DNA of 33,640 nt from Candidatus Rokuibacteriota bacterium (GCA_016179965.1 JACPCF010000022.1:1-33640); one strand, 5' to 3'. Shown: positions 6,921 to 15,945, numbered from the stretch's first letter. Numbers and translations: made by a program. The notes: a model not told the origin generated them from the sequence alone.

Positions 6921-7565
6921 ATGATTTACGAGCTCAGGACCTACACGCTGATCCCCGGAACGGAGGCCGAGTATCTCCAGCTCTCGCGCGACATCGGGCG
7001 CAAGACCCGCGGCGACAAGTACGGCAAGCTCGAAGGGGCGTGGACGACCGAGTTCGGCACGCTGAACCAGTACGTCCACCTCTGGAGCTTTGCCGATCTC
7101 AACGAGCGAGAGCGTCTGCGCAAGGCGATGGCGCAGGACGAGGGGTGGACCAAGGAATACCTGCCGAAGATCCGCCCAATGCTCCTAGCGCAGGAGAACA
7201 AGATCCTCTACGCGGTGGATGGCGTTCCGCTCACACCTCCCATCGGCGCCGGCCGGCACGTGTACGAGCTCCGGACGTACCGCACCCCTGTGGGCAAGGC
7301 ACCGGAGTGGCTCGGCCACTTCAAGGCCATTCTGCCGACGCGCGAGAAGTACTCGAAGATCGTCGGGCTCTGGACCACGGACATCGGCGGGCTCAACCAG
7401 GTCGTGCACCTCTGGGCGTACAGCGATCTGAATCACCGCGCCGAGGTGCGGGCGAAGGCGGTCCAGGATCCGGAGTGGCAGGCGTTTCTCAAGAAGGGAT
7501 ACCCGCTGCTGGCGGAGATGCACTCGACGATCCTGACCCCGGCGGAGACTTCTCCGCTCCAGTAG
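6921..7565 (+). CDS. Tandem NIPSNAP-domain protein inside the nuo operon
   Basis: The 214-residue product contains two NIPSNAP (ferredoxin-like barrel) domains. One starts at MIYELRTYTLIPGTEAEYL and the other near residue 113 at HVYELRTYRTPVGKAPEW. Each has the paired strand motif: LNQYVHLWSFADLNER in the first and LNQVVHLWAYSDLNHR in the second. There is no signal peptide or membrane segment. A strong ribosome-binding site AAAGGAGG lies 6 nt upstream, better than those of the nuo genes. It sits 12 nt after nuoC and 3 nt before nuoD, so it is co-transcribed with complex I. NIPSNAP proteins are of uncertain function; a role in assembly or stability of this complex is an inference from position only. 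Confidence 0.92.
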   Translation: MIYELRTYTLIPGTEAEYLQLSRDIGRKTRGDKYGKLEGAWTTEFGTLNQYVHLWSFADLNERERLRKAMAQDEGWTKEYLPKIRPMLLAQENKILYAVDGVPLTPPIGAGRHVYELRTYRTPVGKAPEWLGHFKAILPTREKYSKIVGLWTTDIGGLNQVVHLWAYSDLNHRAEVRAKAVQDPEWQAFLKKGYPLLAEMHSTILTPAETSPLQ

Positions 7566-7568
7566 CCC

Positions 7569-8732
7569 ATGGCCGATCCCGAAGCGCGCAAGGTCATCGA
7601 GCTCGGCTACGGGGGGAACGAGCGCCTCGTGATGAACATGGGGCCGCAGCACCCCTCCGCCCACGGGGTCTTCCGGATGATCCTCACCCTGGAGGGGGAG
7701 ACCATCGCGGCCCTGGACTCGGTGATCGGCTACCTCCACCGCTGCCACGAGAAGCTCGGCGAGACGCTCACGTACGCCCAGTACCCCTCCATCGCGTCGA
7801 AGACCGACTACGTGGCGGCCATGACCTCGGAGCTCGCCTACGTCCTGGCCGCCGAGAAGATCGGGAAGATCGAGGTCCCCAAGCGGGCGCAGTACCTCCG
7901 CGTCCTGGTGGCCGAGCTCCAGCGGGTCGCGTCGCACTGCCTCTGGCTCGGCACCTGGTGCCTGGACATTGGCGGCGCGCTCGGCGGCGGCGCCACCGTC
8001 TTCCTCTACTGCTTCCGCGAGCGGGAGATGGTGCTGGACCTGTTCGAGTCGCTGACGGGCGCCCGGCTCCTCTACGGCTTTCACCAAGTCGGCGGCGTGC
8101 GGTACGACCTGCCGGAGGGATGGGCCCAGCGCTGCCGTGACACGGTGGACCGCATCGACCAGCGGCTGGACGAGTACGAAAGCATGCTCGAGTCGAACAC
8201 GGCCTTCCTCATCCGCTCCCAGCGCGTCGGCGTGATCTCCAGGGAGCTGGCCCAGGAGGTTGGCATCGCGGGGCCGCTCCTCCGCGGCTCGGGCGTGGAC
8301 TTCGACATCCGGCGCGACGACCCGTACTCCTCGTATGCGGATTTCGACTTCAAGATTCCCGTAGAGGAAGCGGGCGATTGCTACGCGAGATACCGGGTGA
8401 GGATGCAGGAATTCAGGGAATCCATCAAGATCGTCCGCCAGGCGCTGGACGGGCTGCCGGAGGGGCCCATCTCCTCGCGGCCAGCCTTGAAGTCGGTGGG
8501 GCAGGTGAGGATCCCCAAGGGCGAGGCCTACGCGCGGGTGGAGGGGCCGCGCGGCGAGGTGGGCTGCTACCTGATCGCGGACGGGAGCCCCAAGCCGTAC
8601 CGGATGAAGTGGCGCGGGGCCTCCTTCTCAAACCTCTCCATCCTTCCGCACATCGTGCCGGGCCACAAGGTGGCCGACGTGGTCGCCATCATGGGGTCGG
8701 TGGATCCGGTCTTCGGCGAGGTGGATCGCTGA
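7569..8732 (+). CDS. nuoD: NADH-quinone oxidoreductase subunit D
   Basis: NuoD is the 49-kDa-type subunit, related to the [NiFe]-hydrogenase large subunit; it forms the quinone pocket with NuoB and NuoH. The product is 387 residues. NMGPQHPSAHGVFRMIL near the N-terminus holds the quinone-pocket His loop. Further conserved segments are YLHRCHEKLGE, RVEGPRGEVGCYL and the C-terminal DPVFGEVDR. The hydrogenase metal-binding cysteines are absent, as expected. ATG 7569 follows the NIPSNAP stop by 3 nt, and the stop overlaps the nuoH ATG by 1 nt. In many operons nuoE, F and G would follow; here nuoH does. Confidence 0.97.
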   Translation: MADPEARKVIELGYGGNERLVMNMGPQHPSAHGVFRMILTLEGETIAALDSVIGYLHRCHEKLGETLTYAQYPSIASKTDYVAAMTSELAYVLAAEKIGKIEVPKRAQYLRVLVAELQRVASHCLWLGTWCLDIGGALGGGATVFLYCFREREMVLDLFESLTGARLLYGFHQVGGVRYDLPEGWAQRCRDTVDRIDQRLDEYESMLESNTAFLIRSQRVGVISRELAQEVGIAGPLLRGSGVDFDIRRDDPYSSYADFDFKIPVEEAGDCYARYRVRMQEFRESIKIVRQALDGLPEGPISSRPALKSVGQVRIPKGEAYARVEGPRGEVGCYLIADGSPKPYRMKWRGASFSNLSILPHIVPGHKVADVVAIMGSVDPVFGEVDR

Positions 8733-9709
8733 TGCGGGACGTCCTCGCCGCCTTCATTCTGCTCAACGCGGTCGTGCTGATCGTCACGTACCTCACGTAC
8801 GTGGAGCGCAAGTTCGCAGCCCGGATGCAGTCGCGGATCGGGCCCTACCGGGTGGGGCGCCCCCACGGGTGGCTCCAGCCCATCGCCGACGCGATCAAGC
8901 TCGTGATCAAGGAGGACATCATCCCGGCGCTGGCCGACCGGCCCGTCTACAACCTGGCGCCGATCGTCTTCCTGATCCCCTCGCTCCTCATCTTCGCCAC
9001 GATCCCCTTCGCCCCGGGCCTGGGACTCGCGGATCTGAACATCGGCCTCCTGTTTTTCCTGGCCGTTTCCTCCCTCGAGATCGTGGGCCTCTTCATGGGC
9101 GGCTGGGGCTCCAACAACAAGTACGCGCTGCTGTCGGCGATGCGCGGGGTCAACCAGATCATCTCCTACGAGGTGCCGTTCGTCCTGACCGCGCTGATCC
9201 CGGTTCTCCTGGCCGGCTCGCTCCAGCTCTCGGCCATCGTGGAGGCGCAACGGGGGCTCTGGTTCGTGGCCTATCCGGTCCTCGGGCAGCTCGCCTTCAT
9301 CGCCTTCGTCATCGCCACGATCGCCTCGGAGAACCGGGTGCCGTTCGACATCCTCGAGGCCGAGTCGGAGCTCGTGGCCGGCTTCCGCGTGGAGTACAGC
9401 GGGATGAAGTTCGCCCTGATCCAACTGGCGGAGTACACGCACATGTTCGGCGTTTCGTGCCTGGGGGCGCTGCTCTTCCTCGGCGGCTGGCTCGGCCCGG
9501 GGAGCGCCCATCCCGTCGTGGGCGCCGCCTGGTTCCTCCTGAAGGCCCTCTTCATCTTCCTCCTCGTGACGTGGGTGCGCTGGAGCTTCGTCCGGATCCG
9601 GGTGGACCAGATCCTGGGCCTCTCTTGGAAGGTGCTGCTCCCGGCGACGCTGATCCTCCTCATGGCCACCGGGTTCTGGGTGGCGTTGAGAAGTGGCCAT
9701 GTCGCGTAA
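8732..9709 (+). CDS. nuoH: NADH-quinone oxidoreductase subunit H
   Basis: NuoH is the membrane subunit that links the quinone site to the proton-pumping arm. The start is ATG 8732, overlapping the nuoD stop (TGATG); the track start at 8378 is inside nuoD. The 325-residue product has about eight transmembrane helices. The conserved loops YVERKFAARMQSRIGPYRVG and EAESELVAGFRVEYSG are present, including the glutamate-rich funnel proposed to couple quinone chemistry to proton movement. Length and motifs are normal. Confidence 0.97.
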   Translation: MRDVLAAFILLNAVVLIVTYLTYVERKFAARMQSRIGPYRVGRPHGWLQPIADAIKLVIKEDIIPALADRPVYNLAPIVFLIPSLLIFATIPFAPGLGLADLNIGLLFFLAVSSLEIVGLFMGGWGSNNKYALLSAMRGVNQIISYEVPFVLTALIPVLLAGSLQLSAIVEAQRGLWFVAYPVLGQLAFIAFVIATIASENRVPFDILEAESELVAGFRVEYSGMKFALIQLAEYTHMFGVSCLGALLFLGGWLGPGSAHPVVGAAWFLLKALFIFLLVTWVRWSFVRIRVDQILGLSWKVLLPATLILLMATGFWVALRSGHVA

Positions 9710-10226
9710 CGGGACGGGGTTCTGGGGGGAGACCTGGCAGACGGCCCGCGCCGTGGCGGCGGCCATGACGATCACCCTGAAGAACTTGTTCAGAAAGCCG
9801 GTGACGGTCCACTACCCCGACGTCGTCCGCCCCTATCCCGACCGCCTCCGAGGAATCCTGGCGCTCATCTACGACGAGACGGGGGAGGAGGCCTGCATCG
9901 GGTGCCGGCTCTGCGAGTACGTCTGCCCGCCCCAGGTGATCAAGGTGGAGATGCTCAAGGGGGAGAAGCGCAATTACGCGAAGACCTTCACGCTGGAGCT
10001 CTACGCCTGCGAGTTCTGCGAGCTCTGCGTCCAGGTCTGCCCGACGGACGCCATCATCATGCTGAAGACCTTCGACCTGGCCACCTCGGACCGCCGCGAG
10101 ATGCTCCTCGACAAGGATCGCCTCCACGCTCTGGGGAAGCAGTTCGAGAACTCCTGGGCCACCGGGACCAAGCTGAGGGAGATGCAGGCGCCGCCGAAAA
10201 CGGCAAAGGCGGAGGCCAAGGAGTGA
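9699..10226 (+). CDS. nuoI: NADH-quinone oxidoreductase subunit I (two 4Fe-4S clusters)
   Basis: NuoI is the ferredoxin-like subunit carrying clusters N6a and N6b. Both complete motifs are present, CIGCRLCEYVCPP and CEFCELCVQVCPTDAI. ATG 9699 gives 175 residues; an in-frame GTG two codons earlier (9693) is also possible. The gene overlaps the end of nuoH by 11 nt and its stop overlaps nuoJ (GTGA). With no NuoEFG in the operon, these clusters could be the entry point for electrons from a ferredoxin or another donor; that is an inference. Confidence 0.96.
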   Translation: MSRNGTGFWGETWQTARAVAAAMTITLKNLFRKPVTVHYPDVVRPYPDRLRGILALIYDETGEEACIGCRLCEYVCPPQVIKVEMLKGEKRNYAKTFTLELYACEFCELCVQVCPTDAIIMLKTFDLATSDRREMLLDKDRLHALGKQFENSWATGTKLREMQAPPKTAKAEAKE

Positions 10227-10717
10227 CCCTCGAGGCGGCGGGCTTCTGGGGGCTGGCCCCGGTGCTCCTGGCCTCCAGTCTCGCCGTCGTCCTTTCCAAG
10301 AACCTTTTCCACTCGGTTCTCTACCTGGCGCTGGCGCTGGTCGCCACCGCCGGCGTGTTCCTCCTCCTCCAGGCCGAATTCCTGGCCGCGGTCCAGGTCC
10401 TCCTCTACGCCGGCGGCGTGATCACGATCGTGGTCTTCGCCATCGTCGTCACGGAGCGGCTCGTGGGGGAGCGGCTGGCCCAGACGAACCGCGGGGTGAT
10501 CAACGGGGGGCTCATCTCCCTGGCGGTGCTGATCTGGATCGTCGTCTTCATTGCCGGGGCTCAACTCCCCCGGACGGCGCCGCCCCCGCCGGGAGACCTG
10601 ACCCAGGCCATCGGGCGGGACCTCCTCACCCGCTTCGTGCTGCCGTTCGAGCTCCTGGCGGTGCTCTTCCTGGCGGGGCTTCTCGGCGCGCTCTTCTTCG
10701 CGCGGAAAGAGGAGTGA
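10223..10717 (+). CDS. nuoJ: NADH-quinone oxidoreductase subunit J
   Basis: GTG 10223 overlaps the nuoI stop; the track start at 9902 is inside nuoI in another frame. The 164-residue product has about five transmembrane helices. VLLYAGGVITIVVFAIV is the conserved third helix of NuoJ with the pi-bulge region, and LFHSVLYLALALVATAGVFLL is the helix before it. The C-terminus ends GALFFARKEE. Confidence 0.95.
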   Translation: MTLEAAGFWGLAPVLLASSLAVVLSKNLFHSVLYLALALVATAGVFLLLQAEFLAAVQVLLYAGGVITIVVFAIVVTERLVGERLAQTNRGVINGGLISLAVLIWIVVFIAGAQLPRTAPPPPGDLTQAIGRDLLTRFVLPFELLAVLFLAGLLGALFFARKEE

Positions 10718-11016
10718 TGGGGCTCCAGCCCTACCTGATCCTGGCGGCCTGCCTCTTCGCGATCGGCCTCTTCGGCGTCCTGACGCGGCGGAACGCCATC
10801 GGGATCCTCCTGGGGATCGAGCTGATGCTCAACGCGGTCAACATCAATCTTGTCGCCTTCGCCCGCTACGCCGCGGATCCGGCGGGGCTGATTTTCACGC
10901 TCTTCACCATTTCCATCACCGTCGCCGAGGTCGCCCTGGGGCTCGCCATCGTCATTCTGATCTTCCGGGTCCGGCTCACGGTGGAGGCCGACCATCTGGA
11001 TCTGTTAAAAGGTTGA
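10717..11016 (+). CDS. nuoK: NADH-quinone oxidoreductase subunit K
   Basis: NuoK is a three-helix membrane subunit related to MnhC/MrpC antiporter proteins. ATG 10717 overlaps the nuoJ stop (TGATG) and gives 99 residues; the track uses the GTG one codon earlier. The helices carry the buried glutamates used in proton transfer, in GILLGIELMLNAVNINLVAF and ITVAEVALGLAIVI. Length is normal. The gap to nuoL is 24 nt. Confidence 0.96.
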   Translation: MGLQPYLILAACLFAIGLFGVLTRRNAIGILLGIELMLNAVNINLVAFARYAADPAGLIFTLFTISITVAEVALGLAIVILIFRVRLTVEADHLDLLKG

Positions 11017-11040
11017 TTTCACTGGGCTGATCTACTCCCC

Positions 11041-12864
11041 ATGATCAACGCCGGCACGCTGGCCCTGGCGGCCCTGGGGCTGCCCTTTGGCTCGTTCGTC
11101 CTCCTCGCGGTGATTCCGCCGCTCCGGCGCGCCGGCCGGGCTGCAGGAGCGCTGAGCATTGCCGCCACCGGCGGCTCACTCCTGGCCTCGCTGATCCTCT
11201 GGCGAGGTCTCCCTGGTCAGCCGGTCGAGCTCCAGTGGAGCTGGCTCCCGGCCGAGAGCGGCCCCATGGCCAGCGTTGGCGTCCTCGTGGACCCCCTGGC
11301 GGCAAAGATGCTCGTCCTGGTGGCGCTGGTCTCGTTCCTCGTCCAGCTCTACTCGCTGGGATATCTGGAGCAGGAGACGGCCCCCGCGCTCGGGCGCTAC
11401 TTCGCCTACCACTCGCTCTTCGCCTTCTCGATGATCGGCCTGGTGCTCGCCTCGAACTTCCTCCAGATGTTCATCTTCTGGGAGCTGGTGGGGCTCTGCT
11501 CCTACCTCCTGATCGGCTTCTGGTACGACAAGCCCGAGGCGGCGCGCGCGGCCGTGAAGGCGTTCTGGGTGACGAAAGCGGGGGACCTCGGGTTCATCAT
11601 CGGGATCGTGCTGCTCTGGGGGCAGGCGGGGACCTTCAACTTTATCGAGCTGTTCGCGATGGCCTCGGGCAAGACGCTTCCGGCGGCGGGGCTCGGCCTC
11701 ATCATGTTCCTCATTTATCTGGGCGCGGTCGGCAAGAGTGCTCAGTTCCCCCTCCACGTCTGGCTCCCCGACGCCATGGAGGGCCCGACGCCGGTCTCGG
11801 CCCTGATCCACGCGGCCACGATGGTGGCGGCCGGCGTGTACCTGGTCAGCCGCGTCTATCCGCTCTTCCTGCTGACCCCCGACGTCCTCGCGCTGATCGC
11901 CTGGGTGGGGGCCTTTACCGCGCTCCTGGCCGCCACGTTGGGGCTCGTCCAGGCCGACATCAAACGCGTGCTGGCCTATTCCACCGTCTCGCAGTTGGGC
12001 TACATGATGGCGGCCCTCGGCGCCGGCGCGGCGGCGGCGGGCTTCTTCCACCTCCTGACCCACGGCCTCTTCAAGGCGCTCCTCTTCCTGGGCGCCGGTG
12101 CGGTGATCCACGCCGTGGGGACCAACGACATCTGGCAGATGGGGCGCCTCGGGCGGGCGATGCCGCAGACCGCGATCGTGTTTCTCGTGGGGACGCTGGC
12201 CCTGGCGGGCATCTGGCCGCTGGCCGGGTTTTTCTCCAAGGACGCCGTCCTCGCCGGCGTCTGGGAGGGCGGGCTTACGGTGCCGTTCCTCATGCTGGCC
12301 GTGACGGTCTTCCTCACGGCCTTCTACATGTTCCGGGTCGTTTTCGTCGTCTTCTTCGGGAGCGGCCACGCCGAGGGCCACCCCCACGACGCGCCGCTCG
12401 TCATGACCGTGCCGCTCTGGATCCTCGCGATTCTCACCGTGGGGGCGGGAATCCGGCTCGCCGTCGGCGGAGATGAGGGAGCCCACAGCCCCGGCTGGGT
12501 GCCCTGGCTGTCTTCAGCCCTGGCCGTGGCGGGGATCGCGGGGGCGTGGCTCACCTACCAGAGAGGCACGGTGAGCGCCGACGCTCTGGTGCGGGCGTTC
12601 CGGCCACTCTATTTCGCCGCCGTCAAGAAGTTCTGGCTGGACGACCTCTACGGCGCGATCTACCGCGGCGTCTTCCTCGGCGTCTCGTGGGGCGTGGGGT
12701 GGGTGGACCGCTACCTGGTGGACGGCGTGGTGAATCTGGCGAGCGCCTGGACCCTCCGCTGGGGCGACCGCTTGAGACAGATCCAGACAGGGCGGGCGCA
12801 GGACTACCTCTACGGCGTCGCCCTCGGCCTCCTCCTCGTGATCGTCTGGAGCTACTGGCGCTGA
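11041..12864 (+). CDS. nuoL: NADH-quinone oxidoreductase subunit L (antiporter-like)
   Basis: NuoL is the distal antiporter-like proton-pumping subunit. The product is 607 residues with about 15-16 transmembrane helices. Key segments are the Glu helix FIFWELVGLCSYLLIGFW, the Lys in VTKAGDLGFIIG, the discontinuous-helix motif HVWLPDAMEGPTPVSALIHA and the second-half region STVSQLGYMMAALG. The C-terminal extension (about 500-607) would include the lateral helix that clamps NuoM and NuoN. The stop overlaps the nuoM ATG by 1 nt. Confidence 0.97.
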   Translation: MINAGTLALAALGLPFGSFVLLAVIPPLRRAGRAAGALSIAATGGSLLASLILWRGLPGQPVELQWSWLPAESGPMASVGVLVDPLAAKMLVLVALVSFLVQLYSLGYLEQETAPALGRYFAYHSLFAFSMIGLVLASNFLQMFIFWELVGLCSYLLIGFWYDKPEAARAAVKAFWVTKAGDLGFIIGIVLLWGQAGTFNFIELFAMASGKTLPAAGLGLIMFLIYLGAVGKSAQFPLHVWLPDAMEGPTPVSALIHAATMVAAGVYLVSRVYPLFLLTPDVLALIAWVGAFTALLAATLGLVQADIKRVLAYSTVSQLGYMMAALGAGAAAAGFFHLLTHGLFKALLFLGAGAVIHAVGTNDIWQMGRLGRAMPQTAIVFLVGTLALAGIWPLAGFFSKDAVLAGVWEGGLTVPFLMLAVTVFLTAFYMFRVVFVVFFGSGHAEGHPHDAPLVMTVPLWILAILTVGAGIRLAVGGDEGAHSPGWVPWLSSALAVAGIAGAWLTYQRGTVSADALVRAFRPLYFAAVKKFWLDDLYGAIYRGVFLGVSWGVGWVDRYLVDGVVNLASAWTLRWGDRLRQIQTGRAQDYLYGVALGLLLVIVWSYWR

Positions 12865-14408
12865 TGGGCTGCAACGGGATTCCCCTCCTCACGCTGATCA
12901 CCTGGGCGCCCTTCCTGGGAGCCGTGCTCATCATGTTCACCGCCCGTCATCATCCCCTGGCCGTGCGGTTGATCGCGGCGGTGACCACCGGCATCTCGCT
13001 CGTGCTGTCGGTGGTGGTCTATCTTGGGTACGACACCGACGCGGCGGGGTTTCAGTGCTACGAGAAGATCCCGCTGGTGCCCGCGCTCGGGATTTCCTAC
13101 GAGGTGGGCGCCGACGGGATCAGCCTCATCCTGGTGCTCCTCACGGCCATCATCATCTTCTCCGGCGTCTTCGCCTCGTGGACCATCCAGACGCGGAGCC
13201 AGGAGTTCTACGCGCTCCTGCTGGTCCTCGTGACGGGCGTCTTCGGCGTCTTCGTCTCGCTCGACCTCTTCGTCTTCTTCCTCTTCTACGAGCTCGCGGT
13301 CCTGCCCATGTACCTCCTGATCGGGATCTGGGGGACGTCGGCCCAGATCCGGCCGCGGGGGATCTTCGCGTGGGCGATGCGGGAGACGGGGGTCGGGTCC
13401 AAGGAGTACGCCGCGATGAAGCTGACCCTCTACCTGCTGCTCGGGTCGGCCTTTATCCTGGTGGGGATCCTCGCCCTCTACATGGCCGCGGGCGGCTCCT
13501 CCTTCTCCTTCCTCGAGCTGGAGGGCGCCGCCTTCGACCCGGTGCTCCAGCGGTGGGTGTTCCTGCTCTTCTACGTGGGGTTCGGGGTCCTGGCGGGGAT
13601 CTGGCCGCTCCACACCTGGTCCCCCGACGGCCACGCCTCGGCTCCCACCGCCGTCTCCATGCTTCACGCCGGCGTGCTGATGAAGCTGGGCGCCTACGGC
13701 GTGGTGAGGATGGGGATGGGGCTGCTGCCCGAGGGGACGCACGACTGGGTGCCGCTCGTGGGCACGATCGCGACCATCAACATCGTCTACGGCGCGCTCT
13801 CGGCCATGGCCCAGACCGACCTCAAGTACGTGATCGCCTACTCGTCGGTCTCGCACATGGGGATCGTGATGCTGGGGGCCGCGACGCTGACCGAGGCCGG
13901 GCTGAACGGCTCGGTTTTCCAGATGTTCGCCCACGGGATCATGACCGGCCTCTTCTTCGCGCTCGTCGGCCTGGTCTATGAAAAGGCGCACTCGCGGGAG
14001 ATCTCCAAGATGGGCGGCTTCGGCCGCATGATGCCGGGGATCGCCACGGCGTTCACCCTCGGAGGCCTGTCGTCGCTGGGGCTGCCCGCGACGGCGGGGT
14101 TCGTGGCCGAGTTCCTCACGTTCCTGGGCGCCTGGCGCTCGGCCCACGCCTGGTGGCTCTTCCCCGCGGTGGCCGGGACGTTCCTCACGGCCATCTACGT
14201 CCTCCGCGTGGTGAAGCAGATCTTCTGGGGTCCCGCCCCGGCCCACGGCGAGTTCCATGATCTCCCCGACGCTCGCGGGCCCGAGTGGGTGGCGCTGGTG
14301 CTCCTCATGTTCGTGATCGTCCTCTTCGGCATGGTGCCGGCAATCGCCATCGGCCCCATCGATACTGCCACGGTCCCGTTGCTGACCCGGCTGGGGATCC
14401 GCCCATGA
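12864..14408 (+). CDS. nuoM: NADH-quinone oxidoreductase subunit M (antiporter-like), with a loop insertion
   Basis: NuoM is the second antiporter-like pump. ATG 12864 overlaps the nuoL stop; the track start at 12546 is inside nuoL. The product is 514 residues. The Glu helix FFLFYELAVLPMYLLIGIWG, the discontinuous-helix segment HTWSPDGHASAPTAVSMLHA and the SSVSHMGIVMLG region are present. After IGIWG the protein carries about 20 extra residues (SAQIRPRGIFAWAMRETGVG) before the usual EYAAMKLTLYLLLGS, where many NuoM have only a short GxxRE link. The stop overlaps nuoN by 4 nt (ATGA). Confidence 0.96.
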   Translation: MGCNGIPLLTLITWAPFLGAVLIMFTARHHPLAVRLIAAVTTGISLVLSVVVYLGYDTDAAGFQCYEKIPLVPALGISYEVGADGISLILVLLTAIIIFSGVFASWTIQTRSQEFYALLLVLVTGVFGVFVSLDLFVFFLFYELAVLPMYLLIGIWGTSAQIRPRGIFAWAMRETGVGSKEYAAMKLTLYLLLGSAFILVGILALYMAAGGSSFSFLELEGAAFDPVLQRWVFLLFYVGFGVLAGIWPLHTWSPDGHASAPTAVSMLHAGVLMKLGAYGVVRMGMGLLPEGTHDWVPLVGTIATINIVYGALSAMAQTDLKYVIAYSSVSHMGIVMLGAATLTEAGLNGSVFQMFAHGIMTGLFFALVGLVYEKAHSREISKMGGFGRMMPGIATAFTLGGLSSLGLPATAGFVAEFLTFLGAWRSAHAWWLFPAVAGTFLTAIYVLRVVKQIFWGPAPAHGEFHDLPDARGPEWVALVLLMFVIVLFGMVPAIAIGPIDTATVPLLTRLGIRP

Positions 14409-15817
14409 GTGCGCTGGCCCTCGAGATCGGGCTGGGGCTCCTGATGCTGGGCGTCTTCGCGGTGGGCCTGGTCGCCCGCGGCGACGCTCGCCGAATCGCC
14501 GGGCTGCTCTCGGCCGTCGGCGTGCTTGCCCTGACCGTCGGCTCGTTCTTCCTCGAGCCTCTGCCCGCCGGGACCCGCGCTGCCTTCGTCCTGGACGGCC
14601 TCGCGCTCTTCGCCAAGCAGCTCTTCCTCGTGGCGACTTTCATCGGGATCCTCGGCTCGCTGTCGCTCCCGGACCCCGCGTTCCGCCGTCGGGCGCCGGA
14701 GTACTACCTACTGCTCCTGGCCTCGCTCCTCGGGATGCTCGTCCTGGCGGGAGCGCGGGAGCTGATCCTGCTCTTCGTGGCCTTCGAGCTGATGTCCATC
14801 CCGCTCTATATTCTTTCGGGCTTCTTGAAGCGAGAGGATGTCGCCGTGGAGGCAGCGCTGAAGTTCTTCCTCGTCGGGACCGTCTCGTCGGCCATCCTGG
14901 CCTACGGGCTCTCCTTCGTCTACGGCGCGAGCGGGACCACCGACCTGGCCGGCGTGGCGCGGGCCCTGGCGGTGCCCGGCCCGCTTCTCATCCTCGGCAT
15001 GCTGCTCGTGCTGGGCGGCTTCGGGTTCAAGATCGCCGCCTTTCCGTTCCACATGTGGGTGCCCGACACCTACGAGGCCGCCAGCACGCCCTTCGTGGCC
15101 TGGCTCTCGGTGGCGCCGAAGGCCGCGGGGTTCGTGGCGCTCTTCCGCGTCTACCTCGAGGGAGTGGGGGACACCGTCGCGCTCTGGGTGCCGGTCGTGG
15201 CCGGGCTCGCGGCGATCACGATGGTGGCCGGGAACCTGATGGCCCTGCCCCAGCAGAACAGCAAGCGCCTCCTGGCCTACTCGGGGATCGCCCACATCGG
15301 CTACATGCTGGTCGGCCTCGCCGCCGTGTCGGCGTCGGGAACGGCCATGGTGCTCTTCTACCTGGTGGCGTACGTCTTCGGGAACATGGGCGCGTTCCTG
15401 GTGGTCGAGAGCGTGGCCCAGGCGGAGGGCGGCTCGGCGCACCTGGATGCGCTCCGCGGCCTGGCGCAGCGCTCACCGCTCCTGGCGCTGGCCATGCTGC
15501 TCTGCCTCCTGTCGCTCGGGGGAATTCCCTTCGTGGCCGGCTTCTGGGCCAAGCTCTACGTCTTCTGGGCCGCCGCCCAGGCCGGACTCTACTGGCTCGT
15601 GCTTGTGGGGGCTGTCCTCACGGTGGTGGCGCTCTTCTATTACCTGATCCTGGCCCGGCGCATGTACATCGAAGCGCCTCAGCGGCCCGGCCGGATTCCC
15701 GTGTCGCCGCCTCTCGCGCTGGCCATCCTCATCTGCGCCCTGGGCGTCGTGGGCCTCGGCGTCTATCCGAAGCCGCTGGTGGAGCTGGCGCTCCGCGTCG
15801 CCAACGGCCTGTTCTGA
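14405..15817 (+). CDS. nuoN: NADH-quinone oxidoreductase subunit N (antiporter-like)
   Basis: NuoN is the antiporter-like pump nearest the core and the last gene of the operon. ATG 14405 overlaps the nuoM stop; the track start at 14285 is inside nuoM. The 470-residue product contains LFVAFELMSIPLYILSGFLK (Glu helix), AALKFFLVGTVSSAILAYG (Lys helix), FPFHMWVPDTYEAASTPFVA (discontinuous helix) and LAYSGIAHIGYMLVGLAA. Length is normal. No clear intrinsic terminator follows; the next 70 nt contain no gene and lead into the tetR promoter. Confidence 0.97.
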   Translation: MSALALEIGLGLLMLGVFAVGLVARGDARRIAGLLSAVGVLALTVGSFFLEPLPAGTRAAFVLDGLALFAKQLFLVATFIGILGSLSLPDPAFRRRAPEYYLLLLASLLGMLVLAGARELILLFVAFELMSIPLYILSGFLKREDVAVEAALKFFLVGTVSSAILAYGLSFVYGASGTTDLAGVARALAVPGPLLILGMLLVLGGFGFKIAAFPFHMWVPDTYEAASTPFVAWLSVAPKAAGFVALFRVYLEGVGDTVALWVPVVAGLAAITMVAGNLMALPQQNSKRLLAYSGIAHIGYMLVGLAAVSASGTAMVLFYLVAYVFGNMGAFLVVESVAQAEGGSAHLDALRGLAQRSPLLALAMLLCLLSLGGIPFVAGFWAKLYVFWAAAQAGLYWLVLVGAVLTVVALFYYLILARRMYIEAPQRPGRIPVSPPLALAILICALGVVGLGVYPKPLVELALRVANGLF

Positions 15818-15890
15818 GAGGTCGTGCGTCACCGAAGGGCGCGCTCCTGGTTCCGCAAGCACTTGAAATCATAAGGGAAGAATCCACTCC

Positions 15891-15919
15891 TTGACGGTGC
15901 TCATCTAATGGGTTAGATT
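15891..15919 (+). promoter_or_regulatory. Promoter of the TetR-ECF-selenoprotein unit
   Basis: A -35 TTGACG (15891-15896) and a -10 TAGATT (15914-15919) are separated by 17 nt. The start point would fall near 15926, inside the palindrome at 15921-15940. That arrangement fits repression by the product of the first gene. Confidence 0.65.
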
Positions 15920-15920
15920 A

Positions 15921-15940
15921 TGTACCGACCGGTTGGTACA
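15921..15940. promoter_or_regulatory. 20-bp palindromic operator, probably for the adjacent TetR regulator
   Basis: TGTACCGACCGGTTGGTACA is a 20-bp palindrome with one mismatched pair. The ACCGACCGGT core is of a kind often bound by TetR/AcrR repressors. It overlaps the predicted transcription start and ends 5 nt before the tetR ATG, so autorepression is likely. Confidence 0.7.
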
Positions 15941-15945
15941 GAGCT

